This document shows, one piece after another, positions 54,353 to 64,000 of a DNA stretch of 64,000 nucleotides; within the stretch, counting starts at the first letter, position 1; every line of letters begins with the position of its first letter. The notes under the pieces were generated by a model. It had not been told where the DNA came from, did not search any database, and saw only the letters and a program-made list of their open reading frames with translations. The stretch is from Bidens hawaiensis (Eukaryota > Streptophyta > Magnoliopsida > Asterales > Asteraceae), in NCBI GenBank assembly GCA_021521415.1, contig JAIQDT010009235.1:28356-92355 (forward strand), given 5' to 3'. Position numbers and translations under genes: made by a program.

Positions 54353-56038
54353 TTACACTACCGTGTCCCCGTCTTCGTCCCCGTCGGTTGAGGCGCCGGC
54401 GCCGGCCCTTGATGTGCTAGCCTCGTGACCAAAGCGTGGGAGAGGTAATGTGTAATCCTCACCGCTCTGTTGGCTGGCCTCCCTCTCCATCATCCAATCC
54501 ATTTGACGTTGCATCCGTAGCACCGCGTCCTCTACTCTCTGTAAGCGTGCATCCGTGGCGTGGTCTAAACGCACAGCGCGATAGGTGCGCGGTGCGTGCT
54601 GCGGCACCCATGGCTGACATTAAAATGAGAATTAAACGTTAATATTTAGACATAAACAAATAAATGTAAACGAGTTATAAAAGTAACCTGAACCTGCTCC
54701 GTTCCATCCGCCGCCTCATCCTCCCCCTCCCCTCTGTCCTCGTCCCCCGATTGCTCTTCGTGGTTGTTGTCGACGTGCACCTCCGGGGCAATCAATGGTG
54801 GAGGCTCGACTAATGGCACCGGTATGTACAGTGGTCTGTTGAAGTCCGTAACGAGACGGTCTCTTCTTCTCCCGTCGGGGTCCTTAAACTTGAGAACAAT
54901 ACGCATGCCCTGGGCGCTACCACGGGTGAGCTTGCGGGGGGATACTGTCGGGATCGTAAGGGTAGCTAGCTATGTTTCAAGTCCCAAATAATGCGCGATG
55001 CGCGTCACGTAGGGGCCACCGAGCAACGATTCTCTTCCCTACCTGTGCGGGTATGTGGCGATGTACTAGGCGAAGCCATGGGCGAGGTTGCAATGGATCC
55101 CCGTCAGAAGGCACCGCAGAAAAAACAAGTCTGAGAGTTTGCAGTGGTCAGCACCTTGATGTCGACCTTGTACTGACGAGGCTATCAGCCTGTTTAGGTA
55201 CCTGCACAACGAAATATAATGTAAGGTAAATATAATATAATGTAACGTAATATATTACAATGTAACGTAATGTAAAGTAACATAGGCTCACGTACCTGTA
55301 CAACGGGTCAATGATGCATGAGGCTTTTGCTTGGCTACCGGATGGGAAAGGCTTACTCGCAATTGCGCACCACCAAACGCGCAGATAATCGTCCGCGGCC
55401 CTACGGACGCTCGCGGTGTAGATCGGCTGCCGGACCTCCTCCTCGGTGTAAAAGCCGATCGCCACGGCGAACTCCTCCAATGAAAAGTACCGGTCGACCC
55501 CAAACATCTTGAACGAAACCTCCCACGCCCGACCCTCTGGGTTCTGATCTCTCATCTGCACCTCTGGCCTCCCCGCCTCCCGTGGCCTGAAATAAAATAA
55601 ACAATTTGTTTTGAATGTATTAAAGTAATGTGTAGGCGGTAAACAAAGTTAAAGTAAAAAGAAAAACACCTGAAACGGAATGTTGAATAAACCTCTAGCG
55701 TAAGCTCCCGGTGTGCGGGGTAGTTCATCGTAAACATCCTCATCCATGGCGTGTCGTTGCCGACAAACTCTAACATACATCCTTTTGTCCGCGCCAACTG
55801 ACTCCATAAAACTGAGGCTTAAAATGGTATTCGGCATAGGGTTCATCAATCGGAGCTGGATGTACCGGTCGGGCTCGAGTGTCCCGAGAACAAACTGCTT
55901 GTGTGGGTAACCCACCAATATATCATCCCTTTCAATAGGTTTTGGCGGCTGTTCTCTCCGCCGCCTCCGTCTTGGCCGCTGCTCAACCTCCTCCTCCTCA
56001 TCCTGCTGGTAGATGATGTCTTCCTCTACGATGTCCAT
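54353..56038 (-). pseudogene. ATHILA ORF1-like spliced pseudogene
   Basis: A multi-exon gene on the - strand whose product resembles the ORF1 proteins annotated with the ATHILA retrotransposon family: WMRMFTMNYPAHRELTLEVY, then WEVSFKMFGVDRYFSLEEFA, then DYLRVWWCAI and CNLAHGFA. Exons by splice consensus: 56038 to 55670 (an internal frame change near 55800), 55586-55296, 55201-54688, 54613-54353, all with AG/GT boundaries and compatible phase. An acidic, proline-rich C-terminal region (EEQSGDEDRGEGEDEAA) and a final exon with a short coiled coil end at 54353. The third exon has three in-frame TAG stops (55066-55068, 55039-55041, 54970-54972), so it is dead. No LTRs or pol lie next to it, so it may be a domesticated or captured copy that later decayed. 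Confidence 0.7.
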
Positions 56039-56093
56039 ATGTTTATCATATATATATTAAAAGCTACATTTTAGTTTTCTAAATAAACACAAC

Positions 56094-56145
56094 TGTTGAT
56101 GGATATTTGAAACAACTGTTGATGGATATTTGAAACAAATAAGGT
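56094..56145 (+). repeat. 26 bp tandem repeat, two copies
   Basis: AACTGTTGATGGATATTTGA followed by AACA occurs twice in direct succession, inside the presumed 5'UTR intron of the ATHILA-like pseudogene. Confidence 0.85.
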
Positions 56146-56269
56146 TTTTGTTTCAAATTTTCAAACCGACCGTATAAAATCGTACCGGACGAAAGATTTA
56201 ATCGTATATATTAACTGTTTAATATTTGATAATATATGGTATTTCTTTAAGTTTATTAAAAAAAGGTGC

Positions 56270-56445
56270 ATTGTATAAACCCCAAACCATGAAACCAAAC
56301 CGGAACCAAACCGTTAATAATGGTTCGGTTTGGTTCGGTTTTAAATCTCAACGATTCGGTTATTAGTTTTGGATAATGCCAACCGTTTGGGTTCGGTTTG
56401 CCCCAAAAATCGTCAAAACCGGGCCTTGAACACCCCGAGTTGAGT
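56270..56445. mobile_element. MITE-like GGTTCGGTTTG-rich sequence
   Basis: Array of GGTTCGGTTT / AACCAAACCG words in both orientations, like the interior of the hAT MITE at 22877-23190. Edges GGTGCATTGTATAAACCCC and (other strand) GGGGTGTTCAAGGCCC are only weakly alike and no target duplication was found. Confidence 0.45.
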
Positions 56446-56679
56446 CGTCTAACAAGGTCAACACAGTCATGATTATCAAACCCTTAAATAACCCGCTCAA
56501 GTAAACCTATATAACTTGATTATCAAACCCTAACCCGATTAAATACTCTAATATATACGAGAGTGAACCCATACAAACTTCAACATAATCATTTAACAAA
56601 CTTCAACATAATCATTCTTACTAATTGTAAATTTAGTAAACAAAAAAATAATAATTGAACCAAAACATTAAAACATACC

Positions 56680-56850
56680 TTATTGGTGAAGACTGGAGTG
56701 AAGGAGAGACGGATAATAGGGATGGAAAGGAAGGCTGCGGACGGTGAAAGAGAGACGGCAGGCGGTGAACTGCGGCGGTGGTGGGGGGTTAGGGTTTGAT
56801 CTGCAGTTGTGGTGGGGAAGGGAAGTTGTGTGATGTTTTTGTTTGTTATC
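56680..56850 (-). promoter_or_regulatory. Probable 5'UTR exon of the ATHILA-like pseudogene
   Basis: On the - strand this reads like a plant leader: AACCCTAACCCCCCACC, then C/T-rich sequence (GCCGTCTCTCTTTCACCGTC), ending TCACCAATAAG|GTATG with a good donor. The next acceptor could be the TAG near 56085 or 56071, shortly before the ATG at 56038. No clear TATA box. Confidence 0.45.
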
Positions 56851-56884
56851 GCTGGGTAAAAATAAATAACCTAACTTGCTGGGT

Positions 56885-57000
56885 AAAAAAAAAGGAAAAA
56901 ACTGGAAATAAAAAAATAAGATGAGAGTCGAACCCGGGTTGACAGGAGTGTTAGCTGGATTAAAGGGAGGAGTATTACCACCAGACCAGAATTCCCGATT
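56885..57000 (-). mobile_element. Possible tRNA-derived SINE or tRNA relic
   Basis: On the - strand an A-box-like TGGTCTGGTGG (about 56979-56989) is followed ~45 bases later by a B-box GGTTCGACTC (56925-56934) and then an AT-rich tail. The spacing is right for a pol III promoter. No target duplication was identified. Confidence 0.35.
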
Positions 57001-57019
57001 GTATATGGGTTCACTCTCA

Positions 57020-57424
57020 AAATATATATCGGTTCATTGTCACATATATGAAACAAATTTTGAGATGAACTTCCTTTGTATATTAATTATAGAAACAGAT
57101 TGCTTATGCACGTCGCCTTATGGCATGCTAGTTAACACTTGAAGCTTTGTGGGTAGAGGTCACGAGTCGACCCCTGTACACCACATTTTTGTTGGAAAAT
57201 TATGTTTTTATTTCCTTTAAGCCACAATTAATCATATTAATAATAATAATGACTAAATATGAATTATTTCACTAAAACCCAACTTTGTAAATACCGTTAA
57301 CCCGACTAAATATAAATAGTAATGACTAAATATGAAATATTTCACTAACACCCGACTATGTAAATACCGTTTAACCCGACTAAATATGAATAATGAGTAA
57401 ATATAATTATATTAACCATAATAA
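57020..57424. other. AT-rich intergenic DNA
   Basis: No gene. Includes a direct repeat (AATGACTAAATATGAA.TATTTCACTAA, then ACCCGACT/CCAACTTTGTAAATACCGTT) at about 57248-57305 and 57320-57380, and a weak B-box-like GAGTCGACCCC near 57167. Confidence 0.5.
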
Positions 57425-57615
57425 ATCCCATCCGGGCCGATTGCAGGCATAGTGAACTCCATTCAACCCTGGAGCGGGGAACACCGCGCACCGACCACCT
57501 CAAACTGTCTACTACTTAACGAGGGTGTACCGTGGCTATTAATGAATTCGGTGCCACCTCAAAAATACAACCATGTAGTGATCTCACATGGAATGCTACC
57601 ATCGTAGAGCCATAA
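57425..57615 (+). repeat. Inverted repeat arm, left (pairs with 61790-61985)
   Basis: The reverse complement matches 61790-61985 closely: GGTAGCATTCCAT, TTTTTGAGGTGGCACCGAAT, GCGGTGTTCCCCGCTCCA, GAATGGAGTT, CAATCGGC. The arms are ~4.2 kb apart. Indels between them break any reading frame. Confidence 0.85.
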
Positions 57616-57785
57616 ATAGTGGGGATAAAAACGCTATAATAACGATTATAAAGTGGTGGCATTCACTTTGTAGAAGAACAACAATAGTTGTGTTATTTTT
57701 GAACATAAGATAACCTGATTATGATGTTTTTGGAGCAGTGGTCGTTGTATCCGACTTGTTTATTTGCTATTTTTACGTGTTACCG

Positions 57786-58318
57786 CAACGTCATCATATG
57801 ATTATCATCATCATCATCATATCCACATTAGCATATAATCATATTGTTATCATATCATCATCATCATCATCATCATAATATTAGTTTCATAATATCATCA
57901 TCATCATTATATCATTATCATATTGTCAACATATCATCATCATCATCATAATATTAGTTTCATAATATCATCATCATCATGATATCATTATCATATTGTC
58001 AACATATCATCATCATCATCATCATCATCATAACATCATCATCATCATAATATCATCATCATCATTATCATATCATCATCATAATATTAGTTTCATATCA
58101 TCATCATCATAATCATCATAATCATATCATCATATCATCATCATATCATTATCATATTGTCATCATATCATCAACATCATCATCATCATCATCATAATAT
58201 TAGTTTCATAATATCATCATCATCATGATATCATTATCATATTGTCAACATATCATCATCATCATCATAATCATATCATCATATCATCATCATCATATCA
58301 TTATCATATTGTCATCAT

Positions 58319-58350
<32 letters not shown>

Positions 58351-58965
58351 AATATTAGTTTCATAATATCATCATCATCATGATATCATTATCATATTGT
58401 CAACATATCATCATCATCATCATAACATCATCATCATCATCATCATTATCATATCATCATCATCATAATATTAGTTTCATATCATCATCATCATAACATC
58501 ATCAGCGTCATCATAACATCATCATAATCATATCATTATCATATTGTCATCATACCATCATCATCATCATAACATCATCATCATCATCATCATAATATTA
58601 GTTTCATAATATCATCATCATCATGATATCATTATCATATTGTCAACATATCATCATCATCATCATCATAACATCATCATCATCATCATCATTATTATAT
58701 CATCATCATCATAATATTAGTTTCATAATATCATCATCATCATCATCATAATATTAGTTTCATAATATCATCATCATCATCATCATGATATCATTATCAT
58801 ATTGTCAACATATCATCATCATCATCATAACATCATCATCATAATCATAACATCATAATCATCATATCATCATATCATCATCATCAGCTTCATCATAATA
58901 TTAGTTTCATATCATCGTCATTATCATAATATCATCATCATATCATGAACATCATCATATCGTCC
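57786..58965. repeat. ATC/TCA satellite with higher-order repeat
   Basis: About 1.2 kb of (ATC)n/(TCA)n. It is not a plain microsatellite: phrases such as AATATTAGTTTCATAATATC and GATATCATTATCATATTGTC, AACATATCATC recur about eight to ten times. Longer units of roughly 70-160 bp have therefore been duplicated as blocks. Confidence 0.95.
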
Positions 58966-58999
58966 ACCACAATTGAGAATGACCGACATTATTTATGCA

Positions 59000-59580
59000 A
59001 CCTTTTGTCATCATATCATCCACCACAATTATTATTATAATTTCTTAGACTAATTTCATTCACATACAAATTAGTCCAACAAACCCAATTTTTATTATAA
59101 AACTAATATCTCTATTTTTCACCAATTTAAGCCAACAAAACCAAACCTCATTAATTTATATTAAATAAAAATAAGTTTGAAATATTTTTATTAATAATTG
59201 TTATGTTTTTTTTAAAAAGTGTTTATAATAGGTTAGAATAATTTCTTTAATTAAAAATAAACAATATATATTTAATATAAAAATAATTTAAAAAAATATT
59301 TATATTCCTTAGAACAATTAAACGAACAATTTCATCATAAACATCATCATCATCCTACGCCACGGTAAACGTTTGGCGGGGCGGTTAACACGTTCCTCTT
59401 GTAGTGGTTGACAGTCTTTTACAACTTTATGGGATTTCGAGTAACCTTCATAAGCACCGTTAAGGTCGAACCGCGGCGTGTAAAAGACCACAGAAACCAC
59501 TATATAAACACCCGATATCTATAGGCTCCATACAACAAAAAATTGTTAATCCCCCACCCACCCATACATTACCGTAATAC
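59000..59580. other. AT-rich DNA, no gene recognised
   Basis: Small frames on the - strand (59318-59654) lack any motif; composition is strongly AT except near 59340-59480. Confidence 0.45.
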
Positions 59581-59586
59581 TTTGGA

Positions 59587-59702
59587 AAATAATAACAATG
59601 GAGCCCGAAAATAGCATCTACACAGCCATGAAAATTTCGGTCTGAAATAAACAAGAAAGTTGTGGCTATGTGAATGCTATTTTGGGGTCCATTATTATTA
59701 GT
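59587..59702. repeat. Foldback hairpin 1
   Basis: Arms AATAATAACAATGGAGCCC plus AAAATAGCATCTACACAGCC, and their near reverse complement at 59662-59702, give ~45 bp arms and a ~30 base loop. Looks like a tiny foldback MITE or a miRNA-type precursor. Confidence 0.85.
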
Positions 59703-59762
59703 ATAGAAAACGGCCTCATCGATCTACGATTTAAGTTCGCTCATCAATATATTACCCTGGAA

Positions 59763-59874
59763 ACTAATAACGATGTAGCCCGAAAATAGCATCTACACAG
59801 CCACGATAAATTCGGTCTGAAATTAAGAAGATTTGTGGCTGTGTGAATGCTATTTTGGAGTCCATTATTATTAA
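59763..59874. repeat. Foldback hairpin 2
   Basis: Same structure as hairpin 1, with arms near 59763-59805 and 59833-59874. The arm motifs AAAATAGCATCTACACAGCC and GGCTGTGTGAATGCTATTTT are preserved with few changes. The two hairpins are ~60 bp apart. Confidence 0.85.
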
Positions 59875-59904
59875 TATAGAATACAGTCTCGTCGGTCAAT
59901 TTAA

Positions 59905-60115
59905 CGTGGTTGGTCGAGCGGATATTGGTGGCTGTGTAGATGCTATTTTGTAGTCTTTATTAAAATCAATATAAAACGAGGGGGATGAACGTGCCTAGAG
60001 GGGCCCCTTCATGAATCCCAACAGTCCCGAAAATCCCAAAAGGTTTAAGGGATTTTTGAATTCGGTCAGCTAGGAGTAATGACTAGTGTGCGTCATTACT
60101 ATTAATCGTGAACAA
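59905..60115 (+). repeat. Module M, copy 1
   Basis: Matches 62719-62925: GGTTGGTC.AGCGGATATTGG, TGGCTGTGTAGATG.TATTTT, then GATGAAC, TCGGTCA...AGGAG, and CATTACTATTA in order. Non-coding. Confidence 0.75.
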
Positions 60116-60189
60116 AAGGTTGCAGGCGGATTTTGACAATTGAAGCAATTGTCGTAAATGTTCTTGTTGTGTAGATGCTATTTTAAAAA

Positions 60190-61040
60190 TATTAGGACTA
60201 GTTTGTAATTAGTCGCTCGTTCGTTCTAATATAATCGTAACTTGTGTAAGACTATTATTATATTTCACATTTTAAAGATTACATTATCATTGTATGTTAC
60301 GTAAAAGACGAAACTTTTGAAACAAGGACATATTTATCGCCATTTAATATTAGTATACTTTGTATATATATATATTTTATATCGGAAATGAGACCATATT
60401 ATTGTAACAACTCGAAAATTCCAATTAAGATTGTATCCGTAACCCGACCCATTTTTATTTTCTTAGAGAGTTTAATCAATGAAAAACCACGTTTATCGAG
60501 TAAATTAACTATTTATTTAATTAATTATATAAAACATATTTATAAACTTTTAAATCTTGGCATTTTTGACCAAAACATAAACTACTACCCCAATTTACTT
60601 CCATCTCTATATTTAAAGGACCAAACTGCTATATTAAGCCTTTTGATCCATAAACCCTTACCCGTTTACCTGTATCCATTTGACAACCCGCGACCCATTT
60701 TGTTATCTTGGACCTTAATTCTCGCCTCAATTTTGGAATCAAATCATTCATCATAACATACATTCCTAATTCGGCCATACCGACAATTGAATTTTGGAAA
60801 CCATGATCAATATTATGCTTATTGCGTATATGAATAACCCTAAACTTAATTGAACGAACATAGATTGAACGATTTTAATTCCTTCTGGTCTCAGTTTATG
60901 GTAATTGATTCATTCCTTCTGGTCGCTCTAACCTATCCTACAATAACCCTAAACTTAATTGCACGAACATAGATTGGATTGAAAGATTTTAATGGTTAGG
61001 GTTTAAGATCAATTAAGTTTATGTTGTTATGATTTAATCA
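60190..61040. other. AT-rich DNA with a 36 bp direct repeat
   Basis: No gene: the 122-codon frame at 60388-60756 has no motif and simple composition. ATAACCCTAAACTTAATTG then ACGAACATAGATTG occurs at about 60833-60868 and 60948-60982. Confidence 0.5.
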
Positions 61041-61044
61041 ACAT

Positions 61045-61165
61045 TTGACCCTGGCTCAGCTGGTTGTGAGGTGTGGGTCTATGTACTCAGCCGGCCAGGG
61101 ATGCAAGTTCGAGCCCTGGCCAACCCAATTTTGGGTAATTTTATTTCTTTTTCATCGTTTTAATA
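61045..61165 (+). mobile_element. Probable tRNA-derived SINE
   Basis: A-box TGGCTCAGCTGG at 61052-61063 and B-box GTTCGAGCCC at 61107-61116, the latter within a T-arm-like stem (CCAGGG / CCCTGG). Then follow CAACCCAATTTTGGG and a T-rich tail. The A-B spacing (~45) suits a pol III internal promoter. No cloverleaf or target duplication seen. Confidence 0.5.
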
Positions 61166-61423
61166 TTTTTAATAATGAAATAAATATCTCATAATTAAAA
61201 TTAAATATAAATGATATTTTCATCCAACCGACATCCATAAGTTATGTTTTCTTGTCTATAAATCTCATTAGAAGTTTTCGTTTATGTGTATGTCTATATA
61301 TATATATATATATATACATGTAATATAATTATATATTAATAATAATAAACTTTGCTTTACTAAAAAACGACACTTCTAATTCATGTATTTTCATCGTGAA
61401 CATTTTTATAAAATATGCTTATA

Positions 61424-61459
<36 letters not shown>

Positions 61460-61789
61460 TATGATATAACGTTTGTCTTAAATTAATTAGTATAAGTTGT
61501 ATTTATATGTGTACACAACACCAAATATGTTAGAAGTATTTGGTTTCTTGTGATAGGGGGTTCGGGGTTTTATACACAATTTTCCACGTGACATATATAC
61601 ACAATTTTAATAATTATATGTTAAAATAAATATAAAACGAGGGGATGAAATAGAATTACAAAATAACACATACACGACAACTATCTGGCACAGTGATATC
61701 ATCTTGTCAAATAGAATTATGTCATAACATTGCAATCCGTACGTCGCTGCGTGTTTTATAAAAGAAATCACCCAACATATATCCCACTT
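61166..61789. other. AT-rich DNA with (TA)n microsatellites
   Basis: (TA)n at about 61293-61312 and 61428-61458. A TATAAAACGAGGGGATGAA phrase at 61630-61648 recurs at 59972-59990. No gene supported. Confidence 0.5.
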
Positions 61790-61985
61790 GTAAGATGGTA
61801 GCATTCCATTTGAGATCACTTCATGCTTGTGTTTTTGAGGTGGCACCGAATTCATTAAAAGCATCGGTCCATCTTCGTGAAGTAGTAGGTAGTTTGAGCT
61901 GGTCCGTGCGTGGTGTTCCCCGCTCCAAGGTAGAATGGAGTTTAATGTGCCTGTAATCGGCACTGATGGGATATATGAAGGTGGA
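61790..61985 (-). repeat. Inverted repeat arm, right (pairs with 57425-57615)
   Basis: See the left arm. A 149-codon frame on the - strand (61607-62056) crosses this arm, but the equivalent frame in the other arm is interrupted, so I do not treat it as a gene. Confidence 0.85.
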
Positions 61986-62229
61986 CTAATTAAGATTTCC
62001 ACCTTGCCCCGGCTACCCCTACGACTACATGTCACCACAAAATAGCGTCTACACAACCACTATATGGTTTTAAGCATATTGGCTTGAATAATTTAAACAG
62101 GGTCGATGATTTTTGAATAAATTGTAGGTCGAGAAGGAAATATCGTTGGTAAAAAACATTTTTTAGGGGGATATGGTAGACTAAAGTGTTTGTGTAAATG
62201 GTTGATGGTAGTCGTTTTTATAGCCAAAA

Positions 62230-62560
62230 GTTAGGCGCCGCATTAAGGGCTTTAGGGGACGGTAAGTGTTACCGATGATATCATTATACGTCGCGGTTGT
62301 GACTTAACGGAGAGGTTATCACCGACATTATTTTTGCATGCTTTGCAGACTTTTTAGAGTTGCTTCAGTCGTCACAGTTTTTACAGGTTTTTCAGGCTTG
62401 TCAGGCCATATACGCCGCGGTAATGCCTCAACGCAGAGGTAAGACCGACTTTAATTTTGCATGCTTTGCAGAGAGGTTGAATACACTTCCTACACTTTGT
62501 AGATTTCCATGTTACCCATATACGCTGAGGTGAGATCTTGACGCAGAGGTTAACAACCCT
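62230..62560 (+). repeat. Module N array
   Basis: Begins TTAGGCGCCGCATTAAGGGC (also at 63931-63950). Then two to three ~110-125 bp units follow: CGCGGT...AACG.AGAGGT, ACCGACATTATTTTTGCATG, CTTTGCAGA (62290-62350); a second at about 62414-62475; and a partial third from 62519. Non-coding. Confidence 0.75.
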
Positions 62561-62718
62561 AGAAACCATCTATAAAACATTTAATAAACTACAAGCTAGG
62601 TGCAAAACTAGTCAATCCCATACATCACCACACCCATACAACACGATTTAATTCCTTATCCTAGACATAATACCATGCCAAAAATAATACAGAATATGGT
62701 TTCGTTGCTCAATATAGC

Positions 62719-62925
62719 TCGGTTGGTCCAGCGGATATTGGTGGCTGTGTAGATGTTATTTTGGAGCCTTTCTTCAAACACGGACATGATGAACATGTTT
62801 ATGGGTCATTGATAGCCCCGAGAGTGAGAACAAAGGGATGTTTAAAAAAGATCTCGGTCAACGAGGAGCGACGATTGGTGTGTACCACATTACTATTAGC
62901 AGTGGTCGTAACACTTTTATTGTAT
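62719..62925 (+). repeat. Module M, copy 2
   Basis: Counterpart of 59905-60115, in the same orientation, 2.8 kb away. Confidence 0.75.
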
Positions 62926-63106
62926 TTGTAATTTAAAGATTAAATTATAATTATAACACATTACATGATGATCGGTTTCGAATACATAACTGTAAGTTTA
63001 AATTATAAATATATTACATCAAAAAAATTCCTACAATTGTTGTTGACATCTACGAAAGGTTCTTCTATCCTTTCGGGTGGTTCTTTAGAATGTCGTGTGG
63101 AAACCG

Positions 63107-63266
63107 TCTATTGGAACACTAGTAGATGATGACGCCTGGTACGACCGAGGAGGAGAAGTATGACAGACAGGTCTCCTCCGTTGACCCGTCTGTCGGAACA
63201 CAAGTAGCTGACGGCAAACAAGACCGAGGAGGAGAAGTACGATAGACAGGTCTCCTCCGTTGGTAG
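63107..63266 (+). repeat. ~80 bp tandem duplication
   Basis: Two units at about 63107-63187 and 63188-63266 sharing CCGTCT.T.GGAACAC, then ACGAC/AAGACCGAGGAGGAGAAG and ACAGGTCTCCTCCGTTG. Each unit can itself fold (GGAGGAGA / TCTCCTCC). Confidence 0.85.
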
Positions 63267-63370
63267 CATTACTAGTTGAGATCTACGAGGACCTCAACTT
63301 GGCTCCTACATCTGGCCTCGACAACCCTCACCACCACATGTTACCCCAAAATAGCGTCTACACGGCCAAC

Positions 63371-63930
63371 ATGTGGCTTTAATAGTAACCGACTTCATCA
63401 GTAAAACAGGAAGGTGTTGTTAAAAATTTGGGGGTGCTGAGATAAATGTTGTATAGAGGAAACATGGAGGAGGGTTTTATGATAAACATGGAGTAGGGTT
63501 TGTTGTATGTTCAAGTTTTGTGTTAGAAAAAATAGTGAATCGGAGGGTGTGTTTGTAGACAAAAATATTTATTGTTTGAAAAAATGGTGAATCCTAGTGG
63601 GGTTTTGTAGACAAAAATTTTGGTTCACAAAATGCCGCGTTAACAGCATACTGCTACGTATATATGTGCTGTAATTTTGCACAATCTCATATTATTTGTC
63701 ATTCCAATACCTTTTACTAAATGAATATAATTTTTTAATTGTTCTTTTATTAATAATAGTTGTTTTAGTTATTTATAGTGTTTAGAAATATAAAACATAA
63801 CTTCTTTATTTAAAAATAAACACACTTAAATAAAGTTAACATATGTATATACATATGTATAATAAATACATAAAAAATAACTATATTAAACATATGTATT
63901 TACATATGTATAATAAATATATACAATAGT
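63371..63930. other. AT-rich DNA, no gene recognised
   Basis: Contains a short direct repeat (AACATGGAG.AGGGTTT near 63462 and 63486) and ACATATGTAT phrases at 63839-63910. Confidence 0.5.
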
Positions 63931-64000
63931 TAGGCGCAACATTAAGGGCTTCAGGGGACGGTAAGTGTTACCGACGTTATGATTCAACGCCGCGGTTATG
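63931..64000 (+). repeat. Start of another Module N array, cut by the window edge
   Basis: TTAGGCGCAACATTAAGGGC, then GGGGACGGTAAGTGTTACCG, then CGCCGCGGTTATG, matching 62232-62303. The array very likely continues beyond base 64000. Confidence 0.8.

Noticed and set aside
60388..60756. 122-codon + strand frame
   Set aside because: AT-rich, low complexity, no motif, no splice or promoter context.
61045..61165. A true tRNA gene
   Set aside because: A and B boxes are present but I cannot fold an acceptor stem or anticodon arm. SINE or relic is a better call.
61607..62056. 149-codon - strand frame
   Set aside because: It crosses an inverted-repeat arm. The equivalent frame in the other arm (57425-57615) has indels and stops, so coding constraint is unlikely.
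1..64000. CRISPR arrays, bacterial operons or organelle genes
   Set aside because: No regularly spaced identical repeats with unique spacers, and all genes are of eukaryotic transposon or plant type with introns. No plastid or mitochondrial gene was recognised.

Overview
The window looks like nuclear DNA of a flowering plant, probably a eudicot. An Asteraceae-like source is my guess from the retroelement families and is not proven. Three things point to a plant: Helitron RepHel remnants, Tat-lineage Ty3/gypsy elements carrying an extra antisense gene, and hAT-type MITEs, all set in AT-rich intergenic DNA. I see no bacterial features, tRNA genes, rRNA genes or CRISPR arrays. Nearly all recognisable coding sequence belongs to transposable elements. 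The only non-TE candidates are a small intact membrane-protein ORF with two broken relatives, a fragment of the replication protein A large subunit, and a two-exon fragment I do not recognise.

Layout. 0.3-7.0 kb: a decayed Helitron on the + strand (Rep HUH and PIF1-type helicase remnants, clear 3' CTAG end) carrying an inverted ~610 bp copy of its own 5' part. 8.0-20.6 kb: a complete, apparently young Tat-type gypsy retrotransposon on the - strand (CAAAT target duplication, ~1.02-1.04 kb LTRs, PBS, PPT, an unbroken 1818-codon gag-pol). It also carries an intact seven-exon gene on the opposite strand (1029 aa) with its own TATA box and duplicated G-box modules. 20.6-40.1 kb: a cluster of diverged local duplications containing three copies of the membrane-protein locus. 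They are broken up by a foldback element, a Copia-type LTR-like sequence, an hAT MITE, a solo LTR (TSD ATACC) just upstream of the RPA1 fragment, a LINE endonuclease remnant, an RTE/SINE tail, a 1.2 kb TRIM-like element (TSD CAATC), and a second solo LTR (TSD ATATT) holding a nested TGG-rich MITE.

40.3-51.0 kb: an older, broken Tat-type element on the - strand with the same plan (gag-pol remnants plus an antisense gene remnant), whose right LTR is clipped. 51.0-53.0 kb: an hAT-like element remnant split by a solo LTR (TSD CGCGC). 54.4-56.9 kb: a spliced ATHILA-ORF1-like pseudogene on the - strand with a likely 5'UTR exon. 57.4-64.0 kb: a non-coding repeat domain. It has a 1.2 kb ATC/TCA satellite with a higher-order repeat, two tandem foldback hairpins, nine copies of a ~25 bp motif in both orientations, a large inverted repeat at 57.4 and 61.8 kb, and repeated GC-richer modules running off the right edge.

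How the parts work together: in the young element, sense gag-pol and the antisense gene converge tail to tail on an 830 bp spacer with short tandem repeats. The older element has the same arrangement, so the antisense gene is probably a conserved part of the family and not a chance capture. All alignments and percentages were made by eye from the sequence.
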